Positions 55,896 through 64,000 of a stretch of DNA of 64,000 nucleotides are shown here, one piece after another. Made by a program: the position numbers and the translations under genes. The stretch comes from Alienimonas californiensis (GTDB lineage Bacteria > Planctomycetota > Planctomycetia > Planctomycetales > Planctomycetaceae). The notes under the pieces were generated by a model. It saw only the letters and a list, made by a program, of their open reading frames with translations. It was not told the origin of the DNA and did no database searches. Within the stretch, counting starts at the first letter, position 1; every line of letters starts with the position of its first letter. The stretch is taken from positions 4,048,823 through 4,112,822 of the forward strand of contig NZ_CP036265.1 in NCBI RefSeq assembly GCF_007743815.1, in the 5' to 3' direction.

Positions 55896-56807
55896 ATGAC
55901 GGACGTCTACTTCAACGCCGACCACCCCGACGAGCGCCGCCGGGAGAACCTGTACGCCGGGGCGATCTACGTCGACGGCGCCAACGACGCGACGCGGGCG
56001 CTCTGCGATTTTGCGCGGGCGCTGTCGGAGGAAGCGTTCGCCCCGCACGACCCGCGGGACGCCCAACACGCGCTGTCGGTGGAAGAGTACAACGCCGTCT
56101 TGAAGGACCTCAAACCGAGTTTTATTCACCACCCGGACAGCAAGACCCTCATTCGGGACGTCCTGCGGGCAGCGGGCTGCGATCTCGACCGCACCTACAC
56201 GGACGTGCCCCGACTGCGGACGGCGACCTCGCACGGCTACCTGACCAGCGGGTTGGCCTACGCGTTCAAGCCGCACCGAGACACCTGGTACTCCCCGCCG
56301 CAGTGCCAACTGAACTGGTGGCTGCCCGTGTACCCGATGGAAGCCGGCAACGGGATGGCTTTCCACCCGCACTACTGGGACCGGGCGATCCGCAACTCGT
56401 CCGCGGAGTTTAATTATCAGGACTGGCAGACCGGCGGGCGGAAGGCGGCCCACGACCAGGGAAAAAGTGACACCCGGGTGCAATCCGAGGCGCTGGAGGA
56501 ACTCGAACTGGAGCCGGCCCTGCGGCTGGTCCCGGAGGCGGGCGGACTGATCGTGTTTAGCGCGGCCCACCTGCATTCGACGGTCCCCAACGAGACCGGT
56601 CGCACGCGACTGAGCATCGATTTCCGCACCGTCAACCGGGACGACCTGGAAGCCGGTCGCGGGGCGCCGAACGTAGACAGCGCCTGCGGGGGCACCACGA
56701 CGATGGACTATCTGCGAGCCGCAGACTTTTCGCACCTGCCCGACGAGCTGATCGCCCGTTACGCGCAGGATCGGCCGGATTGGGCCGCCCCCGCGACCGC
56801 CGCCTGA
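55896..56807 (+). CDS. Phytanoyl-CoA dioxygenase-like Fe(II)/2-oxoglutarate oxygenase
   Basis: This 303-residue protein has a double-stranded beta-helix oxygenase fold. The first metal pair is HRD (His127, Asp129), then WWLPVYPMEAGNGMAFHPHY. The distal His lies in FSAAHLHSTVPNETGRTRLS, with Arg236 or Arg238 for 2-oxoglutarate. Such enzymes hydroxylate lipids, amino acids or sugars. In this cluster the substrate is probably the acyl or aminoacyl part, or the sugar. It is followed by 186 non-coding bases. Confidence 0.8.
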   Translation: MTDVYFNADHPDERRRENLYAGAIYVDGANDATRALCDFARALSEEAFAPHDPRDAQHALSVEEYNAVLKDLKPSFIHHPDSKTLIRDVLRAAGCDLDRTYTDVPRLRTATSHGYLTSGLAYAFKPHRDTWYSPPQCQLNWWLPVYPMEAGNGMAFHPHYWDRAIRNSSAEFNYQDWQTGGRKAAHDQGKSDTRVQSEALEELELEPALRLVPEAGGLIVFSAAHLHSTVPNETGRTRLSIDFRTVNRDDLEAGRGAPNVDSACGGTTTMDYLRAADFSHLPDELIARYAQDRPDWAAPATAA

Positions 56808-56993
56808 CCGATCGTCCCGTCGCGTTCCCGTTCCCCGCAGTGCCGCCGCCATGCCCGACGCCCCGACCGGCCCGCCGACCGCTCGCCCTCGCGGTTCCCG
56901 CCGCGCCTGCGACGCTGCGCTGCGGTTGGGCAGCGTGAAGGCGCAGGCCGACCGCGGCTTCGCCCGGGCAGATTGCGGCCGGGACACGGCGTC

Positions 56994-58316
56994 GTGACAG
57001 CAAGGCTCTCCGAATCGGCGACCGAAGCGATTCATGACGCGCCCTCGCTCCGCCGCGGGGCGGCACGGTCGCTGCTGGCGCGTGCCGTCTCCGATCCGGT
57101 GTTGGCGATCCTGGATCAGGGGGTGGTGAGCGGGACGCGGTTCGTCACCACGGTGGCCGTGGGGCGGGCGGCCGGAGAGGCGGAGTTGGGCGTCTACGCT
57201 TTGGCGGCGGCAGGACTGATTTTCGCCGGGGTGGCGCAGGAGGCGATCGTGACCAAGCCCTACACCGTGCTGCGGGAGGGCGACGCCGATCCCGGCTACG
57301 CCGGCAGCGCCCTGCTGCAACACGTCGGGCTGGGCGGGGGATTGGCGGCCGCGTTGCTGATCGCCGCCGCCGCGGCCGCGGCGGCGGGGGCGACGGCCGC
57401 CGCGGCCGTGCTGGCGGCGCTGGCGGTCGTCACGCCGCTCTCCCTGCTCTGGGAGTTCGCCCGCCGGATGAGTTTCGCTCACCTGCACCTCCGCACTGCC
57501 CTGGCGGTGGACTGCGGTCTGGCGGCGATGCAACTGGGGGCGTTGGCGGGGCTGTGGGCGACCGGGCGGCTCACCGCCCTCACCGCCTTGGCGGCGACCG
57601 GGGCGGGGGCGGCCGTCGCGGGGGCGATCTGGCTGGCGCGGGCGCGGGCCTCGCTCCGGTTCGCAAGGGGGCGGGCCGGCGAGGACTGGCGGCGGAGCTG
57701 GCGGTTCGGCCGCTGGATCCTCGCCGCTCAACTGTGCGGACAGGCCTGTGGCAACGCCCCGCACTGGATCCTCGCGGCAGCGGTCGGAATGGCGGCGACC
57801 GGCCGGTTCGCGGCGGCGCAGAACGTCGTGCTGCTCTGCAATCCGCTGATCCTCGCCGTGGGCAGCCTGTTGGTCGCCCAAACCGCCGCCGCTCGACGGT
57901 CCGGCGGTCCGGCGGCGGTCCGCGGGGTGACGGTGCAGACCGCGATCGCGTTGACGGGGCTCACGGGGCTGTTCTGGTTCGGACTGCTGTTCGCCGCCGA
58001 ACCGTTGCTGGGCCTGGTGTACGGGTCGAGCTTCACCTCGGCGGCGCCCGTCATCCTGCTGCTGGGCTTGGCTCCGCTGGCGTGGTCCCTGAGTACCGCC
58101 TTCGAGGCGGGACTCTCCGCAATCGACCGGCCGGAACTCGGGTTTCGGGCAATGCTCGCCGGGCTGCTGGCGACGGTCGTCGCCGCCGTTCCGCTCACCA
58201 TCTTCTACGGAGCGGCGGGAGCGGCGGCGACCGTCGCGATCGGCAGCGCCGTCTCCGCCGCCGCCCTCGCCGTTCCGTTCCTCCGTCTCACCGCCCCCCC
58301 GGCCCCGCACGCATGA
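56994..58316 (+). CDS. Polysaccharide flippase (Wzx/MATE-type)
   Basis: This 440-residue integral membrane protein has about 12 helices, Ala/Leu-rich, starting SLLARAVSDPVLAILDQGVV. The pattern matches the oligosaccharide flippase family, which turns lipid-linked glycan units to the outer face. A GTG start (56994) is chosen; a TTG at 56973 would add seven residues. It overlaps the acyl carrier protein start by 4 bases. Between the oxygenase and this gene lies a partially complementary hairpin at about 56905-56955. Confidence 0.85.
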   Translation: MTARLSESATEAIHDAPSLRRGAARSLLARAVSDPVLAILDQGVVSGTRFVTTVAVGRAAGEAELGVYALAAAGLIFAGVAQEAIVTKPYTVLREGDADPGYAGSALLQHVGLGGGLAAALLIAAAAAAAAGATAAAAVLAALAVVTPLSLLWEFARRMSFAHLHLRTALAVDCGLAAMQLGALAGLWATGRLTALTALAATGAGAAVAGAIWLARARASLRFARGRAGEDWRRSWRFGRWILAAQLCGQACGNAPHWILAAAVGMAATGRFAAAQNVVLLCNPLILAVGSLLVAQTAAARRSGGPAAVRGVTVQTAIALTGLTGLFWFGLLFAAEPLLGLVYGSSFTSAAPVILLLGLAPLAWSLSTAFEAGLSAIDRPELGFRAMLAGLLATVVAAVPLTIFYGAAGAAATVAIGSAVSAAALAVPFLRLTAPPAPHA

Positions 58317-58591
58317 CCGCTTCTCAGGCAAGTCCCGACGCCGCGCATCCCGCCCCCGCGATCCGCGCGTTCGTTCACGAGCAGTTCCCGCTCGCCGCCC
58401 AGCGGGATCTCAGCGACGACGATTCCCTGCTGGACAGCGGAGCCGTCGACTCGCTCGGGATTCTCGATCTCGTCGGCTTTCTGGAGAGTCGATTTGAAAT
58501 TCAGATCGCGGACGAGGACGTGGTCGGCGAGCACTTCGACTCGGTCGCCGCGATGGCCGAATTTGTGGAATCCAAGCGGGCAGGGATCTGA
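58313..58591 (+). CDS. Acyl carrier protein
   Basis: This 92-residue protein has the four-helix carrier layout. The phosphopantetheine attachment site is Ser47 in GAVDSLGILDL, and the rest follows the acidic helix pattern (LESRFEIQIADEDVVGEHFD). It is a dedicated carrier, not the fatty-acid ACP. It lies directly before an AMP-forming ligase and a PLP decarboxylase, so it likely carries an acyl or aminoacyl group activated by the ligase. The ATG overlaps the flippase stop. Confidence 0.9.
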   Translation: MTASQASPDAAHPAPAIRAFVHEQFPLAAQRDLSDDDSLLDSGAVDSLGILDLVGFLESRFEIQIADEDVVGEHFDSVAAMAEFVESKRAGI

Positions 58592-58599
58592 CCGACGCG

Positions 58600-60210
58600 A
58601 TGGACTTCCTCCTGCATCACACGCTGTTCTCCTCCGCCGCCCGTGACGCGGACGCGGAGGCGCTGGTCTTCAAAGACCGACGGCTGTCGTTCGCTCGGTT
58701 CGCCGCGGCGGCCGCTCGGCTGGCGCACGCCCTGCGAAAGTTGGACGTACGACGCGGCGATCGCGTGGCGATCCTGCTGGGGCCGTCGATCGAACTGCCG
58801 ATCGCAATTTACGGCGTCTCCGCGGCGGGGGCGGCGTTCGTGCCGGTGCACCATTCGCTCCGCCCGCCGCAGGTGCGGCATATCCTGCGGGACTGCGGCG
58901 TGCGGGTCCTCATCACCGCCGCCGACCGGGTGGGCGAACTGGCCGAGGTCGCCGCGGAGTGTCCCGACCTGGAGCACGTCGTCGCCGTCGGGGAGACGAA
59001 CCGGGAGACGGACGGGGGGGGCGGCTGCCCCGTGCCAGTTCACGACTGGGGCGTCCTGTGCGACGCCGCGGACGAGACGCCGCCGACGGACCTCGGGATC
59101 GACCGCGATCTCGGAGCGGTGCTCTACACCTCCGGTTCGACCGGGGCGCCGAAGGGCGTAATGCTTTCGCACGCCAACCTGCTGGCCGGGGCGTCGATCG
59201 TCTCGCAGTACCTGTCGATCACCGCCGCGGACCGGCTGCTGGCGGCGCTGCCGTTCAGCTTCGACGCCGGGTTGAACCAACTGACCACCGCGGTGCAACA
59301 GGGGGCGGCCTGTGTGCCGGTTCGGTTCGTCCTGCCGCGGGATCTGGTCCGGGCGCTCGAGGCCGAGCGGATCACCGGCCTGGCGGGCGTGCCGCCGCTG
59401 TGGGCGCGGCTGACGGCGCCGGGATCCGGGCTGGCCGACGCGGACCTGACGGCGCTGCGATACGTGACGAACACCGGCGGAGCGGTCTCCCGGTCGCTAC
59501 TGGATCGGCTGCGGACCGCAGCGCCGAAGGCCGACGTCGTGCTGATGTACGGGCTGACCGAGGCGTTCCGCTCCACCTACCTGCCGCCGGAGGAACTCGA
59601 CCGTCGGCCGGATTCAATGGGGAAAGCGATCCCCAACACGGAGATTCTCGTGGTCTCCGAAGACGGCCGCCGCTGCGAGCCGGGCGAGGTCGGCGAACTG
59701 GTGCACCACGGGCCGACGGTCTCGCGGGGCTATTGGGGCCGGCCGGAGCAGACCGCGGCGGTCCTCCGTCCGCACCCGTTCCCGCCGCCGGGCGGGGCGG
59801 AGCCGGACCGGGTCTGTTACTCCGGCGATCTGGTGCGGATGGACGAGGACGGCTTCCTGTATTTTGTCGGCCGGCGGGACGGCCTGATCAAGACGAGCGG
59901 TTTTCGCGTCAGCCCGACCGAGATTGAGGAAGCGATTAGCGCCGCCGATGGCGTGCGGGAGGCGGCCGTGGTGGGCGTGCCGGACGAGACCCTCGGCCAG
60001 AAGGTGATCGCGTTCGTCGCCCCGGCCGGCGTTGATCCCGCCGCTGTGCGGGCGAGCTGCGCCGCACGGCTGCCGGCCCATATGGTGCCGGCGGCGATCG
60101 AGCCCCGCGACGCCCTGCCGCGAACCGCCAGCGGCAAAACGGACTATCCCGCTCTCCGGGCGGAGGCCGCCGCCGCCCACGCCGCGCCCCAGGCCGCCGC
60201 CCATGACTGA
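58600..60210 (+). CDS. AMP-forming acyl-(acyl carrier) ligase, exosortase-A-associated type
   Basis: This 536-residue adenylate-forming enzyme has the phosphate loop LYTSGSTGAPKGVMLSHANL (residues ~175-194) and GLTEAFRSTYLPPEEL as the A5-like region. It also has YSGDLVRMDEDGFLYFVGR (A7/A8) and the C-terminal DALPRTASGKTDYPAL with the catalytic Lys. It resembles the ligase found next to a PLP decarboxylase in exosortase-A loci. It starts 8 bases after the ACP stop and overlaps the decarboxylase start by 8 bases. Confidence 0.9.
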   Translation: MDFLLHHTLFSSAARDADAEALVFKDRRLSFARFAAAAARLAHALRKLDVRRGDRVAILLGPSIELPIAIYGVSAAGAAFVPVHHSLRPPQVRHILRDCGVRVLITAADRVGELAEVAAECPDLEHVVAVGETNRETDGGGGCPVPVHDWGVLCDAADETPPTDLGIDRDLGAVLYTSGSTGAPKGVMLSHANLLAGASIVSQYLSITAADRLLAALPFSFDAGLNQLTTAVQQGAACVPVRFVLPRDLVRALEAERITGLAGVPPLWARLTAPGSGLADADLTALRYVTNTGGAVSRSLLDRLRTAAPKADVVLMYGLTEAFRSTYLPPEELDRRPDSMGKAIPNTEILVVSEDGRRCEPGEVGELVHHGPTVSRGYWGRPEQTAAVLRPHPFPPPGGAEPDRVCYSGDLVRMDEDGFLYFVGRRDGLIKTSGFRVSPTEIEEAISAADGVREAAVVGVPDETLGQKVIAFVAPAGVDPAAVRASCAARLPAHMVPAAIEPRDALPRTASGKTDYPALRAEAAAAHAAPQAAAHD

Positions 60211-61576
60211 TCCCCCGCAAACCGACCCGCTGCCGCCGCACGTTGCGGCGCTGATCGCCCGGCGGTTCCCGCACTCCGGCGACGAGCTGGTCGTCGGCGG
60301 CGTCGCCGTCGGCGAGTTGGCGGAGCGATTCGGGACGCCGCTGTTCGTCTATGACGGCGGGGCGTTCGCCGCGGCGGAGCGGGCCGTACGGAACGCGCTG
60401 CCGGCCGGGTGGGAGTTGTTTTATTCGATGAAGGCGAACCCAGCGGCCGCTCTGCTGCAATTCTTCATGGGCCGCGGGTGCGGGATTGAGGTGGCCTCCG
60501 CCGGCGAACTGCGGCAGGCGCTCGCCGCCGGCTGTCCCGCCGACCGCGTGATCTTCGCCGGGCCGGGCAAGACCGACGTGGAACTCGCCCTTGCAGTCGA
60601 GGCCGGCGTGGGCGAACTGCACCTCGAATCGGTCGGCGAGGCTCGCCGGCTGGCGAACCTCGCTGCCGGCGGTTCGCTCAGCGCCCGCTTAGCGATTCGC
60701 GTGAATCCGAACGCCGCCGTGCAGGGCGGGGCGATGCGGATGGGCGGGCGACCCAGTCCGTTCGGCGTCGACGAGGAGCGGTTCGAAGAAGCCGTCGATG
60801 AGATCGCCTCCGCCGGTCTGTCGATCGACGGCCTGCACTTGTTCACCGGCACGCAGATTCTTGACGCCGATGTCCTGCTCGCCCAGTACCGGCACGGATT
60901 CGAGCTGGCCCGCCGGCTCGCCGATCGCACCGGCCGGCCGGTGCGCACCGTCGATCTGGGCGGCGGGTGGGGCGTGCCTTATTTCCCCAACGAGGCCCCG
61001 CTCGATCTCGCCGCCCTCGCCGACGGGCTGGTCGAATTGGAAGCGGAACGTACCGCCGACCCGCGGCTGGCCGACGCTCGAGTGGTGCTCGAACCGGGCC
61101 GGTTTCTGACGGCCGAAGCGGGGGTGTATCTCGCCCGGGTGACGGACGTGAAAATTTCCCGGGGCAAGACGTTCGCCGTGCTGGACGGCGGCATGCACCA
61201 CCACCTTGCCGCCTCCGGCAACCTCGGTCAGACGATCAAGCGCAACTACCCGTTAGCGATCGTGAACCGGCTGCGGGCCCCGGCGGGCGAGCCGATTGAG
61301 TTGGTCGGCCCACTCTGCACACCGTTGGACGCCCTCGGCCGGTCGGCGGCGATCCCGACACCGCGGGTCGGCGATCTGGCGGGGGTGTTCCAGTCTGGGG
61401 CCTATGCCCGCGCGGCGAGCCCGCTGGGGTTCCTGAGCCATCCCGCCCCGCCGGAGGTCTGGGTCGATTCCGGAGTCGCCCGCCTAATCCGCCGCCGCGG
61501 CAACCCGGCCGATTTCTTGCACGACCAACTTCCCGCGGCGGGGATTGCGGCATCAGGACGACCGGACGCCGATTGA
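60203..61576 (+). CDS. PLP-dependent decarboxylase, exosortase-A-associated type
   Basis: This 457-residue fold-type III PLP decarboxylase has the PLP lysine in FYSMKANPAAALL (Lys77), VEVASAGEL-like EVASAGELRQAL, DLGGGWGVPYFPNEA and LEPGRFLTAEAG. It is related to lysA at 16285 but is not its duplicate, and the C-terminal Cys region reads VGPLCTPLD. The type is the decarboxylase that pairs with the ligase above. It probably acts on an amino acid before or after carrier loading. It is the last gene of the operon. Confidence 0.9.
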   Translation: MTDPPQTDPLPPHVAALIARRFPHSGDELVVGGVAVGELAERFGTPLFVYDGGAFAAAERAVRNALPAGWELFYSMKANPAAALLQFFMGRGCGIEVASAGELRQALAAGCPADRVIFAGPGKTDVELALAVEAGVGELHLESVGEARRLANLAAGGSLSARLAIRVNPNAAVQGGAMRMGGRPSPFGVDEERFEEAVDEIASAGLSIDGLHLFTGTQILDADVLLAQYRHGFELARRLADRTGRPVRTVDLGGGWGVPYFPNEAPLDLAALADGLVELEAERTADPRLADARVVLEPGRFLTAEAGVYLARVTDVKISRGKTFAVLDGGMHHHLAASGNLGQTIKRNYPLAIVNRLRAPAGEPIELVGPLCTPLDALGRSAAIPTPRVGDLAGVFQSGAYARAASPLGFLSHPAPPEVWVDSGVARLIRRRGNPADFLHDQLPAAGIAASGRPDAD

Positions 61577-61935
61577 ACACTTCCGGGACGGCGGCGCCAC
61601 CCTGTCGGGCGGGATGTCCGGGCCGAGCCGCACCACGGCTGGATGCTGCACGACCTCGACCGGCGGGAACGGATGCGAGCAAGGTCCGCCGCAGCCCCGA
61701 CTGCAACAAGGCGTCCCGCCCGGAGGCCGATAGAGATCGTGTCGCAACGGCGAGGCAGAGCACCATTCGGCGGAGCCGTCTGGTGGGTGGTCCGGTCGGA
61801 GCCGAACTGCGTCGGCATCGCAGGTGATAGTGAGGGATACAAGCTGCGCCAGCCTCGCTAGACGTCCCCCCCAAAGACAGCCCTGCGCCACCCACTGTGG
61901 CGTAAGAGCCAGTGCGATAGAAAAGGGAAATGAAA
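61577..61935. other. Stretch without a supportable gene after the glycan cluster
   Basis: These ~360 bases hold short open frames on both strands with Arg/Pro/Ser-rich translations and no motifs. Together with 62003-62531 they form the largest gene-free zone of the window and look like decayed or boundary DNA of mobile elements. Confidence 0.5.
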
Positions 61936-61981
61936 AACCCCCGACCCTGCAACGACTTGCGTCACTTGCGGGGCCGGGGGT
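61930..61981 (-). terminator. Minus-strand terminator next to repeat B
   Basis: A 16-bp stem with two wobble or mismatch positions (61937-61952 with 61966-61981) and a 13-nt loop is followed on the minus strand by TTTTT and more T-rich DNA. No minus-strand protein gene feeds it. As at 50656, it follows the RNA-3'-end-like repeat. Confidence 0.75.
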
Positions 61982-62002
61982 CAGTGGAGGCGGGGGGAAT
62001 CC
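61978..62002 (-). repeat. Direct repeat B, tmRNA/tRNA 3'-end-like (attachment-site candidate)
   Basis: This 25-bp sequence matches repeat A at 22 positions. On the minus strand it reads GGATTCCCCCCGCCTCCAC. That fits the second half of a T-loop and T-stem (GATT CCCCC) plus a 7-base acceptor strand and discriminator, as in tmRNA 3' ends. Identity to an RNA gene stops inside the T-loop position, which is where tyrosine recombinases usually cross over. Confidence 0.6.
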
Positions 62003-62140
62003 TCAGAAAGTGCACAGATCACTACCATTACAGTGATTAACGAGTCGGCCGGAATGCTATGCCACCCGTTATGCCATCCACGGCCGGCGGCAGGGAATCC
62101 TCGCGGAGTTCGGACCAGCCCGATCCGTTCAGGTCGAATC
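62003..62140. repeat. Short repeats beside repeat B (integrase-arm candidate)
   Basis: An inverted repeat (62018-62023 with 62032-62037, atcact/agtgat) and a direct repeat of tatgcca (62058-62064 and 62070-62076) lie within 75 bases of repeat B, in DNA that is A/T-richer than the rest. This is the pattern of recombinase arm sites, though no integrase gene is inside the window. Confidence 0.4.
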
Positions 62141-62531
62141 CATAGACGATCCGAGGGGCAGGGGGGCGGTCGTCACGCGGTTACGTGTACTCCCGCGATG
62201 AGCGAGTGGCTCGTCCCCCCTGACACCCCTGACAGAGCGTTGGCGGCGGGGGGCAATCGTCGACGCCGTCGGCAAGTGCAGGACGAACCCTTCTGCATCG
62301 ACGCGCTCAGCAGGTCAGCCCTCGAAGCGACGCCCAAGCGCCTCGGAGTCGGGCGGGGCGGATCGGCGAGCGCCGCACGTCAGCCGGGTGCGGCGCAGGT
62401 GATCCGTGATCGTCGGTCCCGCTGTTTCGATTCGAGCGGCGGTTCTGCTGGCGGTCGCGAGCGGAAACGCGATACCTGACGCTCCACGAGCGCCCCCGCG
62501 GGGGCGACGGATACCACTTGGAGCTGTGACG

Positions 62532-63836
62532 ATGTTGCCGCCACTACCGCAAAGCCTTCCGATCGTCCGACTCACCGGGTTGCCCCCGCGGTGGAAGTGG
62601 GAGGCGGTGCGTCGTCACCCGTTTTTCGTTTGGGGCTGGCCGCGCGCTCGGCGTTTTCGAAAGACGGCGTCGGGCCCAAGCTCTGCCAGCCCCTTCGACG
62701 TCTTGCTCGGGGGGCCGGAGGCCCTGGAGGAGCTGCACGCGCACACCGGCATCAACCTTCTGGCCGTTTCGGGCCTTCCGCCGTCTCCCGCCACCGAGTT
62801 CGATGAGGTGGAACCCGGACTGATCGTCCCTACGGCGGAGCAACCGGCGTATCAGCCGCCCGTGAGGGATCTCATTTCGCTGCTCCTACGCGAGCTACCC
62901 TCGCAGGAGTTGAACGCGCTCGCGCTCATTGCGGCTCAGGCCGGCGGGATGATCGGGACGGGGTCGGAACCCGTCGACCCGATCCTGGACGAAGACGGCG
63001 TTCCGATCGCGCCGGGTCGGGTCGTCGCAGCAGACACTCTCCGCCGCGTCCCCAGCGAGGCGTTCGACCGGCCGCTCGACATCCCGCTGTTTTTTATCAA
63101 CCCGTTTGAGCGGAAGGCGCCGGTCGTGGACGCCGTCGAGAAAAGCCGCGCCCGTTTCCGAGACGATCTTCCGGAACTCGCGAAGATCGTCCGCGAACGG
63201 GCTTCCTCCGAGAAGAAGTTGGAGGCTCAGTTCGCCGCGTGGGACGCGCGGGAGGGCTGGGCGGCAGGACGCTACGACGAGGCGTTGGAGATCAGCAACA
63301 AGAGGGCCGCCGTGCGGAATCAGGCCGGCTCCGAGTCGTCGGCCACGGATGCCTACAAAGCCGCGTTCTTCTACATCTTCGGGACCGCATACACCCCCGA
63401 CATGCGTCTCAAGCTGCATGCGGAGGTCCGTGCGTGGCTACTGCCCGCAGCCGAGCGCGACGGGTACCTGAGCCGCAACGGCAAGAAGGCGACGTCGGAC
63501 TCCAATCGCGCCAGGCGGCCCCGCGGCGGTCAAGACGCCGCCGCAAAGTGGGTTACCGACGCTGGTGGGTTAGGAGGCGATTCACTGTCCGAGGATCGGG
63601 CGTCCCAGGATCGGTTCACCCCCCGAGAAGATCCGGTCGAGACCGCCAAGCTCGCAGAACTGGAAAAGCGGGTGAGGGCGGCGCTCTCGGAATGCGGCAG
63701 CGACGCGGCGACGGCCGATCGGCTGTCGGCGTTGCTAAACCGGGCGATCTCGCCCGACGAACTCGAATCGGTGCGAGACCATTTCGGACTAGGCCGAACG
63801 GGGGAAGACGCAGGGTCGCCGAGCGATCCGGATTAG
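62532..63836 (+). CDS. Unrecognised 434-residue protein
   Basis: The start MLPPLPQSL is supported by GGAG eight bases upstream. The protein has no signal peptide and no membrane helix. Residues ~55-75 have PFDVLLGGPEALEELHAHTGI; ~100-220 are mixed, with LLRELPSQELNALALIAAQA; ~220-290 form a long charged helix (KSRARFRDDLPELAKIVRER). The C-terminal third is low in hydrophobic residues and ends in an acidic tail. I do not recognise a family. Its place beside attachment-like repeat B suggests an accessory gene of a mobile element. Bases 63837-64000 show no gene. Confidence 0.65.
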   Translation: MLPPLPQSLPIVRLTGLPPRWKWEAVRRHPFFVWGWPRARRFRKTASGPSSASPFDVLLGGPEALEELHAHTGINLLAVSGLPPSPATEFDEVEPGLIVPTAEQPAYQPPVRDLISLLLRELPSQELNALALIAAQAGGMIGTGSEPVDPILDEDGVPIAPGRVVAADTLRRVPSEAFDRPLDIPLFFINPFERKAPVVDAVEKSRARFRDDLPELAKIVRERASSEKKLEAQFAAWDAREGWAAGRYDEALEISNKRAAVRNQAGSESSATDAYKAAFFYIFGTAYTPDMRLKLHAEVRAWLLPAAERDGYLSRNGKKATSDSNRARRPRGGQDAAAKWVTDAGGLGGDSLSEDRASQDRFTPREDPVETAKLAELEKRVRAALSECGSDAATADRLSALLNRAISPDELESVRDHFGLGRTGEDAGSPSDPD

Positions 63837-64000
63837 CGTGAGGCTAAACCCGGAGTGCGGGAATCCTGGAGCACCTTCTCCGAGCCGTGTCCTTCCCGCC
63901 CCCTCCCTGGGACGGGCGACTGTCGGGTGAAAGCCGGTGGATAAGGGTCGGAGCGGTGCTCGATTCCGACGGCGTCTGGCGCCGTCTTTCGCGCACCAAA

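Noticed and set aside
61236-61952. Minus-strand frame over the decarboxylase end and the following gap.
   Set aside because: It is Arg/Pro/Ser-rich, has no motif and is largely antisense to the decarboxylase.
61985-62140. A complete tmRNA gene on the minus strand (GGATTCGAC-like string at 62133-62141 plus the 3'-end-like repeat B).
   Set aside because: The distance is only ~155 bases, with no tag frame, no pairing 5' acceptor strand and no pseudoknots. Only the 3' fragment is tmRNA-like.

Overview
The window is a GC-rich, almost fully coding stretch of chromosome from a member of the Planctomycetota. The best marker is the pair at 36807-41431: a DUF1501 protein with a twin-arginine signal, translationally coupled to a large PSD1-type protein (planctomycete cytochrome C domain, DUF1549, LamG-like insert, DUF1553). 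Also typical are a pyrophosphate-type phosphofructokinase, a GGYS-rich exported protein and many weak or absent Shine-Dalgarno sites. I do not assign a genus. No tRNA, rRNA or CRISPR array was found.

Layout. 0.2-8.1 kb: rpsO, a DEAD-box RNA helicase, ftsH, an APH/AAA kinase fusion, a GT2 glycosyltransferase and a DUF4432 protein. 8.4-17.6 kb: rpsA, a small sigma-70 factor, purD, asd, PPi-phosphofructokinase and lysA. asd and lysA both serve diaminopimelate and lysine synthesis. A near-identical copy of the lysA 3' end lies about 440 bp beyond that gene. 17.9-26.1 kb: an exported HEAT-like protein carrying a degenerate receiver domain, a sigma-54 activator without a receiver, a hemX-like/hemA pair, queA and a GT4 enzyme. 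26.1-31.4 kb: a remnant dcw (division and cell wall) cluster on the minus strand in the order rsmH, LysM protein, ftsL-like, ftsI-like transpeptidase. 31.6-36.8 kb: sulfotransferase, HAD hydrolase, SpoIIAA-like, DJ-1/PfpI, Gfo/Idh/MocA dehydrogenase and sugar isomerase. 36.8-43.3 kb: DUF1501, PSD1 and a KefB-type antiporter. 43.5-50.5 kb: a GGYS-rich exported protein, then a minus-strand operon with a Cys-rich exported protein, an HMA metal-binding protein, an FtsX permease, a CPTPWDYCC lipoprotein, a HlyD adaptor, a LolD-like ATPase and a second FtsX permease. This reads as a MacAB-like export system with a probable metal link.

51.5-61.6 kb is a compact plus-strand surface-glycan or lipid cluster: GT2, a polytopic membrane protein, a sugar C-methyltransferase-like enzyme, a GNAT-like protein, a phytanoyl-CoA dioxygenase-like oxygenase, a flippase, an acyl carrier protein, an AMP-forming ligase and a PLP decarboxylase. 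The last three resemble the ligase/decarboxylase pair that accompanies exosortase-A systems, but no exosortase is visible here. The cluster lies between two 25-bp imperfect direct repeats (50684-50708 and 61978-62002). Read on the minus strand, these look like the 3' end of a tmRNA or tRNA followed by a terminator. I infer that it is a genomic island, or two tandem islands, and that the intact RNA gene lies to the right of the window. The last gene (62532-63836) is unrecognised and may belong to the second island.
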